Of a DNA stretch of 64,000 bases, positions 9,975 through 18,569 are shown in pieces. The notes beneath the pieces were generated by a model, which saw only the letters and a program-made list of their open reading frames with translations, did not search any database and had not been told where the DNA came from. This DNA is from CAVUAT01 sp963848045. GTDB taxonomy: Bacteria > Actinomycetota > Thermoleophilia > Solirubrobacterales > 70-9. The translations under genes and the position numbers were made by a program. The DNA lies in the NCBI GenBank assembly GCA_963848045.1, contig CAWKCC010000004.1:248001-312000 (forward strand), given 5' to 3'. Each line of letters opens with the position of its first letter. Position 1 is the first letter of the stretch.

Positions 9975-11969
9975 CTAGGCCCGAATCGCCTCGAGGTCCG
10001 CGCGCAGCTCCTTGAGCTCGTCGCGGATGCGGGCGGCCTCTTCGAAGCGCAGGTCCTCCGCCGCGACCAGCATCTCCTCCTCGAGCTCGATCACCAGCTT
10101 CTCCAGCTCCTCGGGTGTCTTGGTCGCCGTCTCGTCGCGGCGCCTGCGGCGGCGCTGGGGGGCGCTGGACTCCATCGCCAGGAACTCGGCCATATCGGAG
10201 ATCCCCTTCTTGACCGTCTCCGGGGTGATCCCATGCTGCTCGTTGTAGGCGAGCTGGATGGCGCGGCGGCGGTCGGTCTCTGAGATCGCCTTGCGCATCG
10301 CGTCGGTCTCCTTGTCCGCGTACATCAGCACCTTGCCGCGGACGTTTCGAGCCGCGCGGCCGATCGTCTGGATCAGGCTGGTCTCACCTCGCAGGAACCC
10401 CTCCTTGTCGGCATCGAGGATGCCGACCAGCGAGACCTCCGGCAGGTCGAGGCCCTCGCGCAGCAGATTGACGCCGACCAGCACGTCGTACTCGCCCAGC
10501 CGCAGCTCGCGGATGATCTGAATGCGCTCCAGGGTGTCGACCTCCGAGTGCAGGTAGCGCACCCGAAAGCCGTGCTCCAGCAGGTACTCGGTCAGGTCCT
10601 CGGACATCTTCTTGGTCAGGGTCGTGACCAGGACACGCTCGTTGCGCTCGGCCCTGATCCGGACCTCGTTCATGAGGTCGTCGATCTGATTCCTGGTCTC
10701 GCGCACCTCGACCTCGGGGTCCACGATCCCGGTGGGCCTGACGATCTGCTCGACGATCGTCGCCGACTCGGCTCGCTCCCAGGGACCGGGTGTGGCCGAG
10801 AGCAGCACCATCTGGTCCACGCGATCAAGGAACTCGTCGAACTTGAGCGGCCGGTTGTCGATCGCCGAGGGCAACCGGAAGCCGAAGTCGACCAGCGTGG
10901 TCTTGCGCGAGAAGTCGCCCTCGTACATGCCTCCGATCTGCGGAATCGTCTGGTGGGACTCGTCGATGAAGCAGACGAAGTCGTCGGGGAAGTAGTCGAT
11001 CAACGTGTAAGGAGGGCTGCCAGGCGAGCGGCCGTCGAGGATCCGCGAGTAGTTCTCGATCCCCGAGCAGAAGCCGACCTCGCGCAGCATCTCGATGTCG
11101 TATTTCGTGCGCTGTGCGAGACGGTGCGCCTCGAGCTGCTTGCCCTCGCCCTCGAACTCGGCGACGCGGTTGCGCAGCTCGCGCTCGATCTCCTCGACCG
11201 ATCGCTCCAAGGTCTCCTCCTCGGTCACGTAGTGGCTCGCCGGCCAGACCGAGACGTGGTCGATCACGTCGAGGACCTCGCCCGTCAGGGGGTCGAAGTG
11301 CTGGATCGCCTCGATCTCATCCCCGAACAGCTGGATGCGGTAGGCCGACTCGGCGTAGGCGGGCATGATCTCGAGCAGCTCGCCGCGCGCGCTGAAGCAG
11401 CCGCGGCCGAGGTTGGTGTCGTTGCGCCGGTACTGCATCGCGACCAGCTTGCGAAACACGTCCTGGCGGTCGATCGTGTCGCCGACCTTGAACAACTGCA
11501 TCTGGTCGCGGTAGAGCTGCGGGGAGCCGATCCCGTAGATGCATGAGACCGAGGCGACGATGATCACGTCCCGGCGTGCGAACAGCGCCGCCGTCGCAGC
11601 GTGCCGCAGGCGGTCGATCTCGTCGTTGATGGAGGAGTCCTTCTCGATGTAGAGGTCCTGCGCCGGCACATAGGCCTCGGGCTGGTAGTAGTCGTAGTAG
11701 CTGACGAAGTACTCGACGGCGTTCTCGGGAAAGAACTCCCGGAACTCGTTGCAGAGCTGGGCCGCGAGGGTCTTGTTGTGGGCGATCACCAGGGCCGGGC
11801 GCTGCACCCGCTCGATGATCCCGGCCATCGTGAAGGTCTTGCCCGTGCCGGTGGCGCCCAGCAGGGTCTGGATGCGCTGCTCGGAGTCGAGCCCGGCAGC
11901 GAGCCCGTCGATGGCCTTGGGCTGGTCGGCGGTCGGCGTGTAGGCCGGGTTGAGCTTGAACTGGGGCAC
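9975..11969 (-). CDS. uvrB: Excinuclease ABC subunit B
   Basis: 664 residues, GTG start at 11969. UvrB is the damage-verifying helicase-like ATPase that receives DNA from UvrA and recruits UvrC. Visible elements are Walker A GATGTGKTF (38-46) and the beta-hairpin region with YYDYYQPEAYVP (near 93-104). The helicase motifs follow, including DESHQT and QTIGRAARN, and the C-terminal UVR motif (LEEEMLVAAEDLRFEEAARIR, about 620-645) binds UvrC. Length is normal for the family. It has its own -10 box and is followed on the same strand by the coiled-coil gene (25 bp) and uvrA. Confidence 0.98.
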   Translation of the reverse strand: MPQFKLNPAYTPTADQPKAIDGLAAGLDSEQRIQTLLGATGTGKTFTMAGIIERVQRPALVIAHNKTLAAQLCNEFREFFPENAVEYFVSYYDYYQPEAYVPAQDLYIEKDSSINDEIDRLRHAATAALFARRDVIIVASVSCIYGIGSPQLYRDQMQLFKVGDTIDRQDVFRKLVAMQYRRNDTNLGRGCFSARGELLEIMPAYAESAYRIQLFGDEIEAIQHFDPLTGEVLDVIDHVSVWPASHYVTEEETLERSVEEIERELRNRVAEFEGEGKQLEAHRLAQRTKYDIEMLREVGFCSGIENYSRILDGRSPGSPPYTLIDYFPDDFVCFIDESHQTIPQIGGMYEGDFSRKTTLVDFGFRLPSAIDNRPLKFDEFLDRVDQMVLLSATPGPWERAESATIVEQIVRPTGIVDPEVEVRETRNQIDDLMNEVRIRAERNERVLVTTLTKKMSEDLTEYLLEHGFRVRYLHSEVDTLERIQIIRELRLGEYDVLVGVNLLREGLDLPEVSLVGILDADKEGFLRGETSLIQTIGRAARNVRGKVLMYADKETDAMRKAISETDRRRAIQLAYNEQHGITPETVKKGISDMAEFLAMESSAPQRRRRRRDETATKTPEELEKLVIELEEEMLVAAEDLRFEEAARIRDELKELRADLEAIRA

Positions 11970-11976
11970 CGCGGCC

Positions 11977-11982
11977 AGCGTA
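11977..11982 (-). promoter_or_regulatory. -10 box TACGCT for uvrB (leaderless)
   Basis: TACGCT is followed by 7 nt and the GTG start at 11969. Confidence 0.6.
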
Positions 11983-12037
11983 GCGCCGGGCGGCGGGGTG
12001 CCCCGCGGACTCTTATCCGGCTCTCAGCGAAGTGGGG

Positions 12038-12043
12038 CAGAAT
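12038..12043 (+). promoter_or_regulatory. Weak -10 box CAGAAT for the 12052 gene
   Basis: CAGAAT deviates from TANNNT only at the first base and ends 8 nt before the ATG at 12052, matching the spacing seen at other genes here. Confidence 0.4.
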
Positions 12044-12051
12044 CCCCGCCG

Positions 12052-12984
12052 ATGAGCCTTCGCAACCACCTCGCCGCCCTCGGCGCCCTTGCGCTCGGCT
12101 GCCTCGCCCTCTCGCTGCTGCTCTTCGGGAGCAGCCGCACCACGCTCAGCACGGCCGCCACCAGCGCCGCGGGCAACGGGCCGGATCTGACCGCGCTGCC
12201 GCTCGGCGACGGCAAGGCGGTCACCTCGGGGCCGGGCCTGGGCCAGCTGTACGCCTGCAGGGCGGGCAACCCCAACGCCCCAGGCGCCCAGGTCAGCAGC
12301 CCCTGGATTCGCGGCTCGAGCTATGACCTCACCGCCAAGTACGTCGTGGACGGCTCCAACCGCTGGGCGGGGGCGCGCTTTCGCACCAAGGTGCGCAAGG
12401 CCATCCTGAAGCTGATCGGCAACGGCCTGCCGACCAACCACGGCACCGGTAACTTCCCGATCTCGCCCGCCGACGACGCCTTCTCGATCGACCGCAACCC
12501 GAATTCGATCAGCGCCCAGACGGTGCTTGAGAAGCTGAGCCGCAGGCCGAAGAAGGCAAAGCGTCCCGCATGCGTCCCGGAGGGAATGATCGGGATCGCC
12601 CGCAACGGCGTCGCGATCTTCAGCGCAGTGGACGGCGCCGGCCGGGACGCCGTCGCGCATGAGGTACAGGACTCATGCTCTGGACACCCTCAGCAGACGG
12701 GCCAGTACCACTACCACGGCCTTCCGGCCTGCGTCGGGACCGGCAGCGCCAACCGCCACTCGAAGCTGCTCGGCTGGATGCTCGACGGGTTCCCGATCTA
12801 CGGGCCGCTGGGGAACAGGGGCCGCTACATGCGGACCGGCAAGCTCGACGCCTGCCACGGGCACACCCACAAGATCTCCTACCAGGGCTCGAAGCTCAAG
12901 CTCTATCACTACCACGCGACCGCCGAGTACCCCTACACCGTCGGCTGCCTGCGCGGCGGCGCGGTCGAGGGCGGCGTCGGCTGA
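12052..12984 (+). CDS. Exported YHYH-domain protein
   Basis: 310 residues from the ATG at 12052; an upstream in-frame ATG (11950) was rejected because this one gives a proper signal anchor (LAALGALALGCLALSLLLFG). The YHYH domain is clear: GQYHYHGLPACVG near 220, then LLGWMLDGFPIYGP, then DACHGHTHKISY, and LYHYHATAEYPYTVGCL near the C-terminus. The His-rich motifs suggest metal binding; family members are extracytoplasmic and of unknown function, often found in marine and soil bacteria. It is divergent from uvrB and convergent with the S1 protease. No operon partner is visible. Confidence 0.85.
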   Translation: MSLRNHLAALGALALGCLALSLLLFGSSRTTLSTAATSAAGNGPDLTALPLGDGKAVTSGPGLGQLYACRAGNPNAPGAQVSSPWIRGSSYDLTAKYVVDGSNRWAGARFRTKVRKAILKLIGNGLPTNHGTGNFPISPADDAFSIDRNPNSISAQTVLEKLSRRPKKAKRPACVPEGMIGIARNGVAIFSAVDGAGRDAVAHEVQDSCSGHPQQTGQYHYHGLPACVGTGSANRHSKLLGWMLDGFPIYGPLGNRGRYMRTGKLDACHGHTHKISYQGSKLKLYHYHATAEYPYTVGCLRGGAVEGGVG

Positions 12985-13001
12985 GCTCCTCGGCTGGAGC
13001 T
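12984..13001. terminator. Possible bidirectional hairpin overlapping convergent stop codons
   Basis: AGCTCC-TCGGCT-GGAGCT gives a 6-bp perfect stem overlapping the TGA of the YHYH gene and the stop of the protease gene. It lacks a T-run. Confidence 0.3.
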
Positions 13002-13851
13002 AGAGCTGGGCCGTGATGAAGTCGAGGGAGTCCGAGACGCGGGAGTAGACGGTCGGCGCGGCCGAGATGCCGCAGAAGGCGCCACCGTATGAGACCGTTC
13101 CCACCTCGCGCGGCCCGGCCGGCGTGTCCGCCACCAGGGGGCCGCCGCTGTCGCCCGAGCACGCCGTGGAATGGATGCGGGGACGCCCGAAGCGGCTCAA
13201 CTTCTTTCCGAGCGCGCAGATCATCGCCCTGCGCACGAAGAGGCGGCGATAGGCCTTGCGGCAGCGCCGCGTGGTGCGTACTCGCTCGGTGGCGCGCTTG
13301 AGCACGTTGGAGAGGCTGAAGCCGAAGGGACTGCGGGCGCCCCAGCCGGCGACGCGCAGGCGCCGCCCGGGAACCGCGAAGGCAGCGTCCTCCTCGGGGC
13401 TCGCGAGCTCGATCACGGGCGAGCTGGTGGCTCGCGCCAGCGTGATGACGCCGACATCGTGCAAACGGGTCTTGCGGTAGTCGGGGTGGGGCACGGCTTT
13501 GACAACCCCGATCACCTCCCCAACGGAGCGGTTGGTGAGCTTGGGACGACCGGCTGCCACGGCCAGCGTCGCGGGCTTGAAGCCGGCGACGCAATGGGCG
13601 GCCGTGAGGATCTTGGTGGGAGCGATCACCGTTCCGCCGCAGTGCATCCTGCCCCTGCGGAGGATCGCCACCGTGAAATCCCAGCGCGAGAAGTCCGCCT
13701 TGCCGCCGCCGATGATCGAGGCCTGCGCGGTCGGTCCCGGGGCCTTGCCCGCCTGGGCGGGAACTGCGATCGCGGCACAGCCGAGGATCGCGGCGAACAG
13801 GGCGAGCGCCGGGGCCCTGGCCCCCTTCAACTGCCGCCCCTGCCGCCTCAA
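13000..13851 (-). CDS. Secreted chymotrypsin-family (S1) serine protease
   Basis: 283 residues from a TTG at 13851; a second in-frame TTG at 13830 has a better AGGGG spacing and may be the real start. A signal peptide ends near AVPAQA. The mature-like N-terminus IIGGG and the catalytic triad are intact: H86 in TAAHC, D132 in HDVGVITL, S235 in CSGDSGGPL. Four or more Cys can pair as in other S1 enzymes. The residue at the S1-pocket floor, six before the Ser, is Thr (HSTACSGDSGG) rather than the Asp of trypsin, so tryptic Lys/Arg specificity is not expected. It stands alone on the minus strand, downstream of nothing obviously related. Secretion and scavenging or surface processing are inferred. 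Confidence 0.88.
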   Translation of the reverse strand: MRRQGRQLKGARAPALALFAAILGCAAIAVPAQAGKAPGPTAQASIIGGGKADFSRWDFTVAILRRGRMHCGGTVIAPTKILTAAHCVAGFKPATLAVAAGRPKLTNRSVGEVIGVVKAVPHPDYRKTRLHDVGVITLARATSSPVIELASPEEDAAFAVPGRRLRVAGWGARSPFGFSLSNVLKRATERVRTTRRCRKAYRRLFVRRAMICALGKKLSRFGRPRIHSTACSGDSGGPLVADTPAGPREVGTVSYGGAFCGISAAPTVYSRVSDSLDFITAQL

Positions 13852-13911
13852 ACCGACCTCATTCCCTCATCAACACTAGCGGTGCCCCTAGTTGCGCCTT
13901 GCGGCGCGCGA

Positions 13912-14583
13912 TCAGTCGATGCCGAGCTCGGTGGCGTAGCGGTCGCGGTACTCGTCGCGCTTCTCCAGTACGCGCGCCACGTACGCGCGCGTCTCGTCGA
14001 ACTCGATGTCCTCGAGCTCGAGCGCCGAGCCCCCCCAGGCCGCGACGTTGGTCTCGCCGCCGTTGTAGGCGGCGAGGGCCGCGGTGAGGTTCTGGTCGAA
14101 CTTGTCGAGCAGGTAGCGAAGGTAGAAGCTCCCGTACCGGATGTTGATATCGGGATCGGAGAGGTCGTCGGTCTCGAAGGTGGAGCCGCCGCTGAGTCGC
14201 TCGATCAGCTCGGCGGTCTGCGGGGTGACCTGCATCAGCCCACGGGCGCCCGCGTTCGACTCCTGGTCGCGAAACCGCGACTCGGCGTAGATCACCGCCG
14301 CGATCAGGTCGGGAGGGAGGTTCTTCTCGGCGGACTGCTGGCGAATCACGTCCTCGTGGCGCAGGGGCAGCGTCACCTCGCGGATCGTGTCGCCAAGCAG
14401 GTCACGGCCCAGCACCGCGACGCAGATCGCGACCAGGGCAAGGGCCGCCAGCCCGACCCTGACCGTCGTGCGGCGATCCCGTCGCCTGCGTGGTTGGCGT
14501 CCGGCGGCGGCCGATCGGCGCACCCTGCTGGCGCGACTCGAGGCCGCCGATCGCGAGCGGCCGGCGCCGGCCCGCGGGGCCAT
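13912..14583 (-). CDS. Membrane-anchored lytic transglycosylase (SLT domain)
   Basis: 223 residues. The ATG at 14583 overlaps the stop of coaE (TGATG), so the two are translationally coupled; longer in-frame starts would lie inside coaE. A very basic N-terminus is followed by one membrane helix (about 45-62) and an SLT domain. The catalytic Glu is in IYAESRF, followed by GARGLMQVTPQTAELI, then IRYGSFYLRYLLDKF and ALAAYNGGETNV, in the classical order. Such enzymes cleave the MurNAc-GlcNAc bond of peptidoglycan with 1,6-anhydro formation. The coaE-SLT coupling suggests shared expression rather than a pathway link. Confidence 0.9.
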   Translation of the reverse strand: MAPRAGAGRSRSAASSRASRVRRSAAAGRQPRRRRDRRTTVRVGLAALALVAICVAVLGRDLLGDTIREVTLPLRHEDVIRQQSAEKNLPPDLIAAVIYAESRFRDQESNAGARGLMQVTPQTAELIERLSGGSTFETDDLSDPDINIRYGSFYLRYLLDKFDQNLTAALAAYNGGETNVAAWGGSALELEDIEFDETRAYVARVLEKRDEYRDRYATELGID

Positions 14584-15173
14584 CAGACGGCTCCCGAGCG
14601 GACCACGTCGTCCAGCACCGCGGCCATCGCGGTCTCGAGCTGCTCGAGCGTGCCCTCGTTGCGGATCACGTGACGCGCGAGGGCGGCCTTCTGCTCCTGG
14701 CTCAGCTGCCGCTCCTCGCGACCCGCGAGCCCCGGCTGCCCGCGCTCGGCCAGCCGCGCCTCTCGGACAGCGTCGGCGGCGATCACCGCCAGCGTGCTGT
14801 CGAACGCATCCTGAAGGCCGGCCTCGAAGAGAAGGGGCACCTCGATCATCGCGACCTCGATCTTGGCCGGGACGCCGCTCCTCCATTCCGCGACCTGCTC
14901 TCCGACCCGTGGGTGGGTCAGCGACTCGAGCCAGGCGAGCTCCTCCGGGGCCTCGAAGACGATCTCTGCGACGCGGGGGCGATCGATGGCCCCGGAGCTC
15001 GCGACCCCCTCTCCCCAGCGCTCGACAAGCGCCGCGCGAACGTCATCGCGATCGAGGATCTCGTGGGCGACGCGGTCCGTGGAGAGCGTCGCCGCGCCGA
15101 GTCGTGCCGCGGCGGCGAGCGCCTCCGACTTGCCCGCCCCGATCCCACCGGTCAGACCGATGAAGCGAGTCAA
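14583..15173 (-). CDS. coaE: Dephospho-CoA kinase
   Basis: 196 residues, TTG start at 15173. The last step of CoA synthesis: phosphorylation of the ribose 3'-OH of dephospho-CoA by ATP. P-loop GGIGAGKS (residues 9-16), then STDRVAHEIL (Asp of the CoE motif), LTHPRV and VEVPLLFEAGL typical of the CoA-binding lid. Length is normal. It follows rpsA after 9 bp on the same strand, an arrangement common in actinobacteria (rpsA-coaE), and is coupled to the downstream transglycosylase gene. Confidence 0.95.
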   Translation of the reverse strand: MTRFIGLTGGIGAGKSEALAAAARLGAATLSTDRVAHEILDRDDVRAALVERWGEGVASSGAIDRPRVAEIVFEAPEELAWLESLTHPRVGEQVAEWRSGVPAKIEVAMIEVPLLFEAGLQDAFDSTLAVIAADAVREARLAERGQPGLAGREERQLSQEQKAALARHVIRNEGTLEQLETAMAAVLDDVVRSGAV

Positions 15174-15182
15174 GCCGCGGGC

Positions 15183-16766
15183 CTACCCGTCTTCGGCTGC
15201 CGGCTCCTCCGCGGGGGCCTCGTCGGCGGCAGCGGAGGGCTGCTCAGCGGCAACGTCTTCCGCGGCGGGCTCCCCTTCGGCCGCGGGTTCCTCGGCCGCG
15301 GGTTCCTCGGCCGCGGGCTCCTCGGCCGCGGGTTCCTCGGCCGCGGGTTCCTCGGCAGCGGGTTCCTCGGCCGCGGGCTCCTCGGCCGCGGGTTCCTCGG
15401 CCGCGGGTTCCTCGGCAGCGGGCTCCTCAACCGCTGCCTCGCTCACCGGTTCCTCGGCCGCCTGCTCGGAGACCTCGGCGGCCGGTTCGGCGCCCGCCTC
15501 CTCGGCGGTCTCGAGTTCCCCGGCAGGGACGTCGGAGACCTCGACCTCGGCTGCCTCCTCGGGGGCGTAGCCGGGCAGCTCCTGCCCCTCGACGCGCTTC
15601 ACGCTGAGCGAGAGGCGGCGGCGGGTGTCGTCGACTTCGAGGATCTTGACCTGAAGCTCGTCGCCGGGGCGGACGACCTCGGCAGGGCTCTCAACGTGAT
15701 GCTGGGCAAGCTCGGAGATGTGTACCAGGCCCTCCACGCCCGGCAGGATCTGGACGAAGGCCCCGAAGGCGACGATCTTGGTCACCTTTCCGTCGACCGT
15801 GTCGCCCTCCTTGTACTCGTTGAGGATCGTCTGCCACGGATCCTCCTGCGTCTGCTTCAACCCCAGCGAGATCCGCTGGCGGTCACGATCGATGTCGAGA
15901 ACCTTGACGCGGACCGTGTCCCCGATCGCGAGGATCTCGGAGGGATGGTTGACATGGCTCCAGGAGAGCTCGGAGATGTGAATCAGGCCGTCGATGCCCT
16001 CCAGGTCGACGAAGGCGCCGAAGTCGACGATATTGGAGATCTTCCCCTCGACCTCCTGGCCCGGCTCCAGGCGCCCCAGGATCTGCTCGCGGACCTCCTT
16101 GCGCTCCTCCTCGAGCACCGCGCGGCGCGAGAGCACGACGTTGTTGCGAGAGCGGTTGAGCTCGATCACCCTGCACTCGAGTTTCTCCCCCATGAACTCA
16201 TCGAGGTTCTGCACCCGGCGGATGTCGACCAGCGATGCCGGCAGGAAACCTCGTACGCCGAGATCCAGGATCAGGCCGCCCTTGACAACCTCGATCACGG
16301 TGCCCTCCACCGGCACGCCGGATTCGGAGGCGCCCTCGATGCGGCGCCACGCCTTTTCGAAGCGGGCTCGCTTCTTGGAGAGGATCAGGCGCCCCTCCTG
16401 GTCCTCCTTGGTGAGGACCAGGGCGTCCACCTCCTCGCCCAGCTCGACCTCCTCACTCGGCTTCGCCGACTTGCGGATCGAGAGCTCATTGGCGGGGATC
16501 ACGCCCTCCGACTTGAAGCCGATATCGACCAGGACCTCGTCCTGGTCGATGCGCACGACCTTCCCGTTGACGACGTCACCCTCCTCGAAGGGGTGGATCG
16601 TGGCGTCGTAGTTCGGAACGAGCTTGCCGTCGACCTCGATCAGCAGGTCCTGGCTGGCGGCTCCGTTCTCGGCCGGCGGGGGCGCCCCCGGCGGCGCCGT
16701 CTCGGCGCTCGCCGCGGCCTCGTTCACCTCATCCTGGGCGTCGGTTGTGGTCTCGATTGCGGACAC
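15183..16766 (-). CDS. rpsA: Ribosomal protein S1 with acidic AAEEP-repeat tail
   Basis: 527 residues, GTG start at 16766. S1 binds mRNA on the 30S subunit. Four S1 (OB-fold) domains are visible at about 60-125, 145-215, 230-300 and 317-385 (for example VVNGKVVRIDQDEVLVDIGF, VEGKISNIVDFGAFVDLEGI and VDGKVTKIVAFGAFVQILPG), as in other actinobacterial S1 proteins. After about residue 390 the protein becomes a 130-residue acidic, Pro/Ala/Glu-rich tail dominated by AAEEP pentapeptides. The tail is unlike E. coli S1 and is probably disordered. In an organism using many leaderless mRNAs, the role of S1 may differ from that in SD-dependent bacteria (inference). Confidence 0.96.
   Translation of the reverse strand: MSAIETTTDAQDEVNEAAASAETAPPGAPPPAENGAASQDLLIEVDGKLVPNYDATIHPFEEGDVVNGKVVRIDQDEVLVDIGFKSEGVIPANELSIRKSAKPSEEVELGEEVDALVLTKEDQEGRLILSKKRARFEKAWRRIEGASESGVPVEGTVIEVVKGGLILDLGVRGFLPASLVDIRRVQNLDEFMGEKLECRVIELNRSRNNVVLSRRAVLEEERKEVREQILGRLEPGQEVEGKISNIVDFGAFVDLEGIDGLIHISELSWSHVNHPSEILAIGDTVRVKVLDIDRDRQRISLGLKQTQEDPWQTILNEYKEGDTVDGKVTKIVAFGAFVQILPGVEGLVHISELAQHHVESPAEVVRPGDELQVKILEVDDTRRRLSLSVKRVEGQELPGYAPEEAAEVEVSDVPAGELETAEEAGAEPAAEVSEQAAEEPVSEAAVEEPAAEEPAAEEPAAEEPAAEEPAAEEPAAEEPAAEEPAAEEPAAEEPAAEGEPAAEDVAAEQPSAAADEAPAEEPAAEDG
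15286..15420 (-). repeat. 15-bp repeats and a perfect 60-bp tandem duplication in the rpsA tail
   Basis: About nine 15-bp units encode AAEEP. The 60 bp at 15301-15360 are identical, base for base, to 15361-15420, including the position of the variant GGGCTC and CGGCAG units. This shows a recent duplication of four units. Confidence 0.95.
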
Positions 16767-16775
16767 GAGCGAGAG

Positions 16776-16781
16776 AGTGTA
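16776..16781 (-). promoter_or_regulatory. -10 box TACACT for rpsA (leaderless or very short leader)
   Basis: TACACT is followed by 9 nt and the GTG start at 16766. Confidence 0.6.
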
Positions 16782-16830
16782 GAGAGCGCGGCTGGATCAG
16801 GCGCAACCGCAGCGCCTTCACGCGGGTCGG

Positions 16831-16836
16831 TAATCT
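16831..16836 (+). promoter_or_regulatory. -10 box TAATCT for the MOSC gene (leaderless)
   Basis: TAATCT is 7 nt before the ATG at 16844. Confidence 0.65.
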
Positions 16837-16843
16837 TGCCGCG

Positions 16844-17323
16844 ATGTCGAAGCGGGCCCCCCGCCAAGGCGAGGTCGCGGAGATCAATCTCTCGGCTGAG
16901 TTCGAGCGTCTCCCTCAGCCGGTTGAGCGCGCGCGGGCCGTGCCCGGTCGCGGGCTCGAAGGCGACCGCTACTTCCTGGCCGAAGGCAAGCCGCAGCCGA
17001 ACCGCCACGAGGACATCACGCTGATCGCCCTGGAGGCACTTGAGGCCCTCGCCTCCGAACAGGGCATCCGCCTCACGGCCGCGGAATCTCGCCGCAACGT
17101 CGCCACCCGGGGAATCGACCTGAACGCGCTCGTGGGGCGCCGCTTTCGGGTCGGCGAGCTGGAGTGCGAGGGAATCGAGCTCTGCGAGCCGTGCAGCCAC
17201 CTGGAGGGCCTGACCAAGCCGGGCGTGCTCAGGGGGCTCGTGCACCGGGGCGGCCTGCGCGCAGCGATCGTCCAGGGGGGCGAGATCGCCATCGGCGACC
17301 CGGTTGCGCCAATCGCGGAATGA
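16844..17323 (+). CDS. MOSC-domain protein
   Basis: 159 residues, start chosen at 16844 because of the -10 box 7 nt upstream (an in-frame ATG at 16745 lies in rpsA). MOSC beta-barrel features are GRGLEGDRYF near the N-terminus, NVATRGIDLNALVGRRFRVG in the middle, and the conserved Cys in the motif GIELCEPCSHLE. MOSC domains of molybdenum-cofactor sulfurases and of YiiM/MARC proteins carry sulfur on this Cys or bind the cofactor. This stand-alone short form has no proven substrate. It is followed by a flavoprotein gene 21 bp downstream that has its own -10 box. Confidence 0.88.
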   Translation: MSKRAPRQGEVAEINLSAEFERLPQPVERARAVPGRGLEGDRYFLAEGKPQPNRHEDITLIALEALEALASEQGIRLTAAESRRNVATRGIDLNALVGRRFRVGELECEGIELCEPCSHLEGLTKPGVLRGLVHRGGLRAAIVQGGEIAIGDPVAPIAE

Positions 17324-17331
17324 CCCGCCGC

Positions 17332-17337
17332 TAATCT
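17332..17337 (+). promoter_or_regulatory. -10 box TAATCT for the flavoprotein gene (leaderless)
   Basis: TAATCT is 7 nt before the GTG at 17345, the same spacing as at the preceding gene. Confidence 0.65.
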
Positions 17338-17344
17338 CGCGATC

Positions 17345-18481
17345 GTGGCCCGGAGGCGAACCAAGCGCGGAGATCAGCGCACGCCCCTGTCGGGAGAATT
17401 CGACGTGATCATCTGCGGCGCCAGCTTCGCGGGGCTCACGGTGGCGCGCCAGCTGACCGGCAGCGGCGCCCGGGTCCTGATCCTCGACCGCTACGAGATC
17501 GGCGAGCGCCAGACCTCGGCCTGCGGGGTACCCACCGAGTGGCTGCGCGTCCTGGGGCTGGAGGCGTCGGCGCGTCAGGAGTTCGGTGAGCTGGTGGTGC
17601 ACACCCCGCACGGGACCTCGCGCTACGAGCTGCCGTGGACCTTCTCGACCTTCGACTACCGGCACCTCTGCGTCCTGCTCGACGACCAGAACGACGCCGA
17701 GTTCGAGACGGCGACGGTCACCGCCCGCACGGGCGACACCGTGCACACCGACCGCGGCGACGTCTCCGCTCCGCTGATCGTCGATGCGCTCGGGTGGCGG
17801 CGCATCCTCGCCGCCGACGACGGCTTCCAACCACCCGACGCGCCGCTCTCGCGAGGGCTCGAGGTGCACCCCGACGGAGCCGGCGACGACCTCGAGATCT
17901 GGATCGACCGCCGCTACGTGCCGGCCGGCTACGCCTGGCGCTTCCCCGCAGGGGACGAGCAGCGCATCGGCGTCGGCTCATTCGACCCGCGCTTCCACGT
18001 CAAGGACACGACGGTGCTGCTCGCGGAGGACCTGGGACGACCCCCGGTCGGCTACCAGGGCAACTGGATTCCGCACAAGCTGCGCAAGGGGACCGAGGAC
18101 GGCGTCTTCTTCGTCGGGGACTCGGCCGGCCAGTGCCTGCCTCTCACGGCCGAAGGCATCCGCACCGCCTTCTACTTCGGGATCGACCTCGGGAACGAGC
18201 TGCGCGCCGTGGTCGAGGGCCGGCAGGATCGCGAGGCCGCGCTGCGAGCCTACGAGCACTTCGTGGACGCACACGAGTGGAAGTTCCGCTGGATGCTGCG
18301 CGTGCAGCGACTCGTGCCCCGCCTGCCCGCGAGAGCGCAGCGCGCCCTGATCTGGGCCGCGGGCCGACGCTGGCTCGTTCATTGGTCCTTCGGCCACTAT
18401 CTGCGCATCGCCCCGCCCAGCTTCGCGGGGCCCGCCCCGCAGCCGAGGCAGGACGCGCGAGGGGTCCCCGCCGCCGCCTGA
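17345..18481 (+). CDS. FAD-dependent oxidoreductase of the geranylgeranyl reductase/monooxygenase type
   Basis: 378 residues, GTG start. An N-terminal Rossmann motif reads DVIICGASFAGLTVARQL, ending the first beta-strand pair at LILDRYEIG. The second FAD motif is FVGDSAGQCLPLTAEGIRTA, the GD..G...P..G.G pattern of group A flavoenzymes. ACGVPTEWL near residue 60 resembles the Cys-containing substrate region of geranylgeranyl reductases. Family members reduce isoprenoid chains of lipids or quinones, or hydroxylate aromatics; the substrate here is unknown. Length is typical. No prenyl-synthesis gene is adjacent. Confidence 0.85.
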   Translation: MARRRTKRGDQRTPLSGEFDVIICGASFAGLTVARQLTGSGARVLILDRYEIGERQTSACGVPTEWLRVLGLEASARQEFGELVVHTPHGTSRYELPWTFSTFDYRHLCVLLDDQNDAEFETATVTARTGDTVHTDRGDVSAPLIVDALGWRRILAADDGFQPPDAPLSRGLEVHPDGAGDDLEIWIDRRYVPAGYAWRFPAGDEQRIGVGSFDPRFHVKDTTVLLAEDLGRPPVGYQGNWIPHKLRKGTEDGVFFVGDSAGQCLPLTAEGIRTAFYFGIDLGNELRAVVEGRQDREAALRAYEHFVDAHEWKFRWMLRVQRLVPRLPARAQRALIWAAGRRWLVHWSFGHYLRIAPPSFAGPAPQPRQDARGVPAAA

Positions 18482-18569
18482 GCCGCGGCGCGCCGCCCGC
18501 GGCGCTCACTGACCTCGAGCGGCGGCATCCTCGGCGTCGGGGTAAGGGCGGTGGCGCGTGGCGCCCGAC

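Noticed and set aside
9385..12051. LexA/SOS box at uvrA or uvrB
   Set aside because: No CGAAC-N4-GTTCG-type palindrome in the short upstream regions.
14490..17024. Long plus-strand open frame opposite coaE and rpsA
   Set aside because: Antisense to two well-identified genes; its Gly/Leu/Arg-rich sequence comes from reading the AAEEP repeat backwards.
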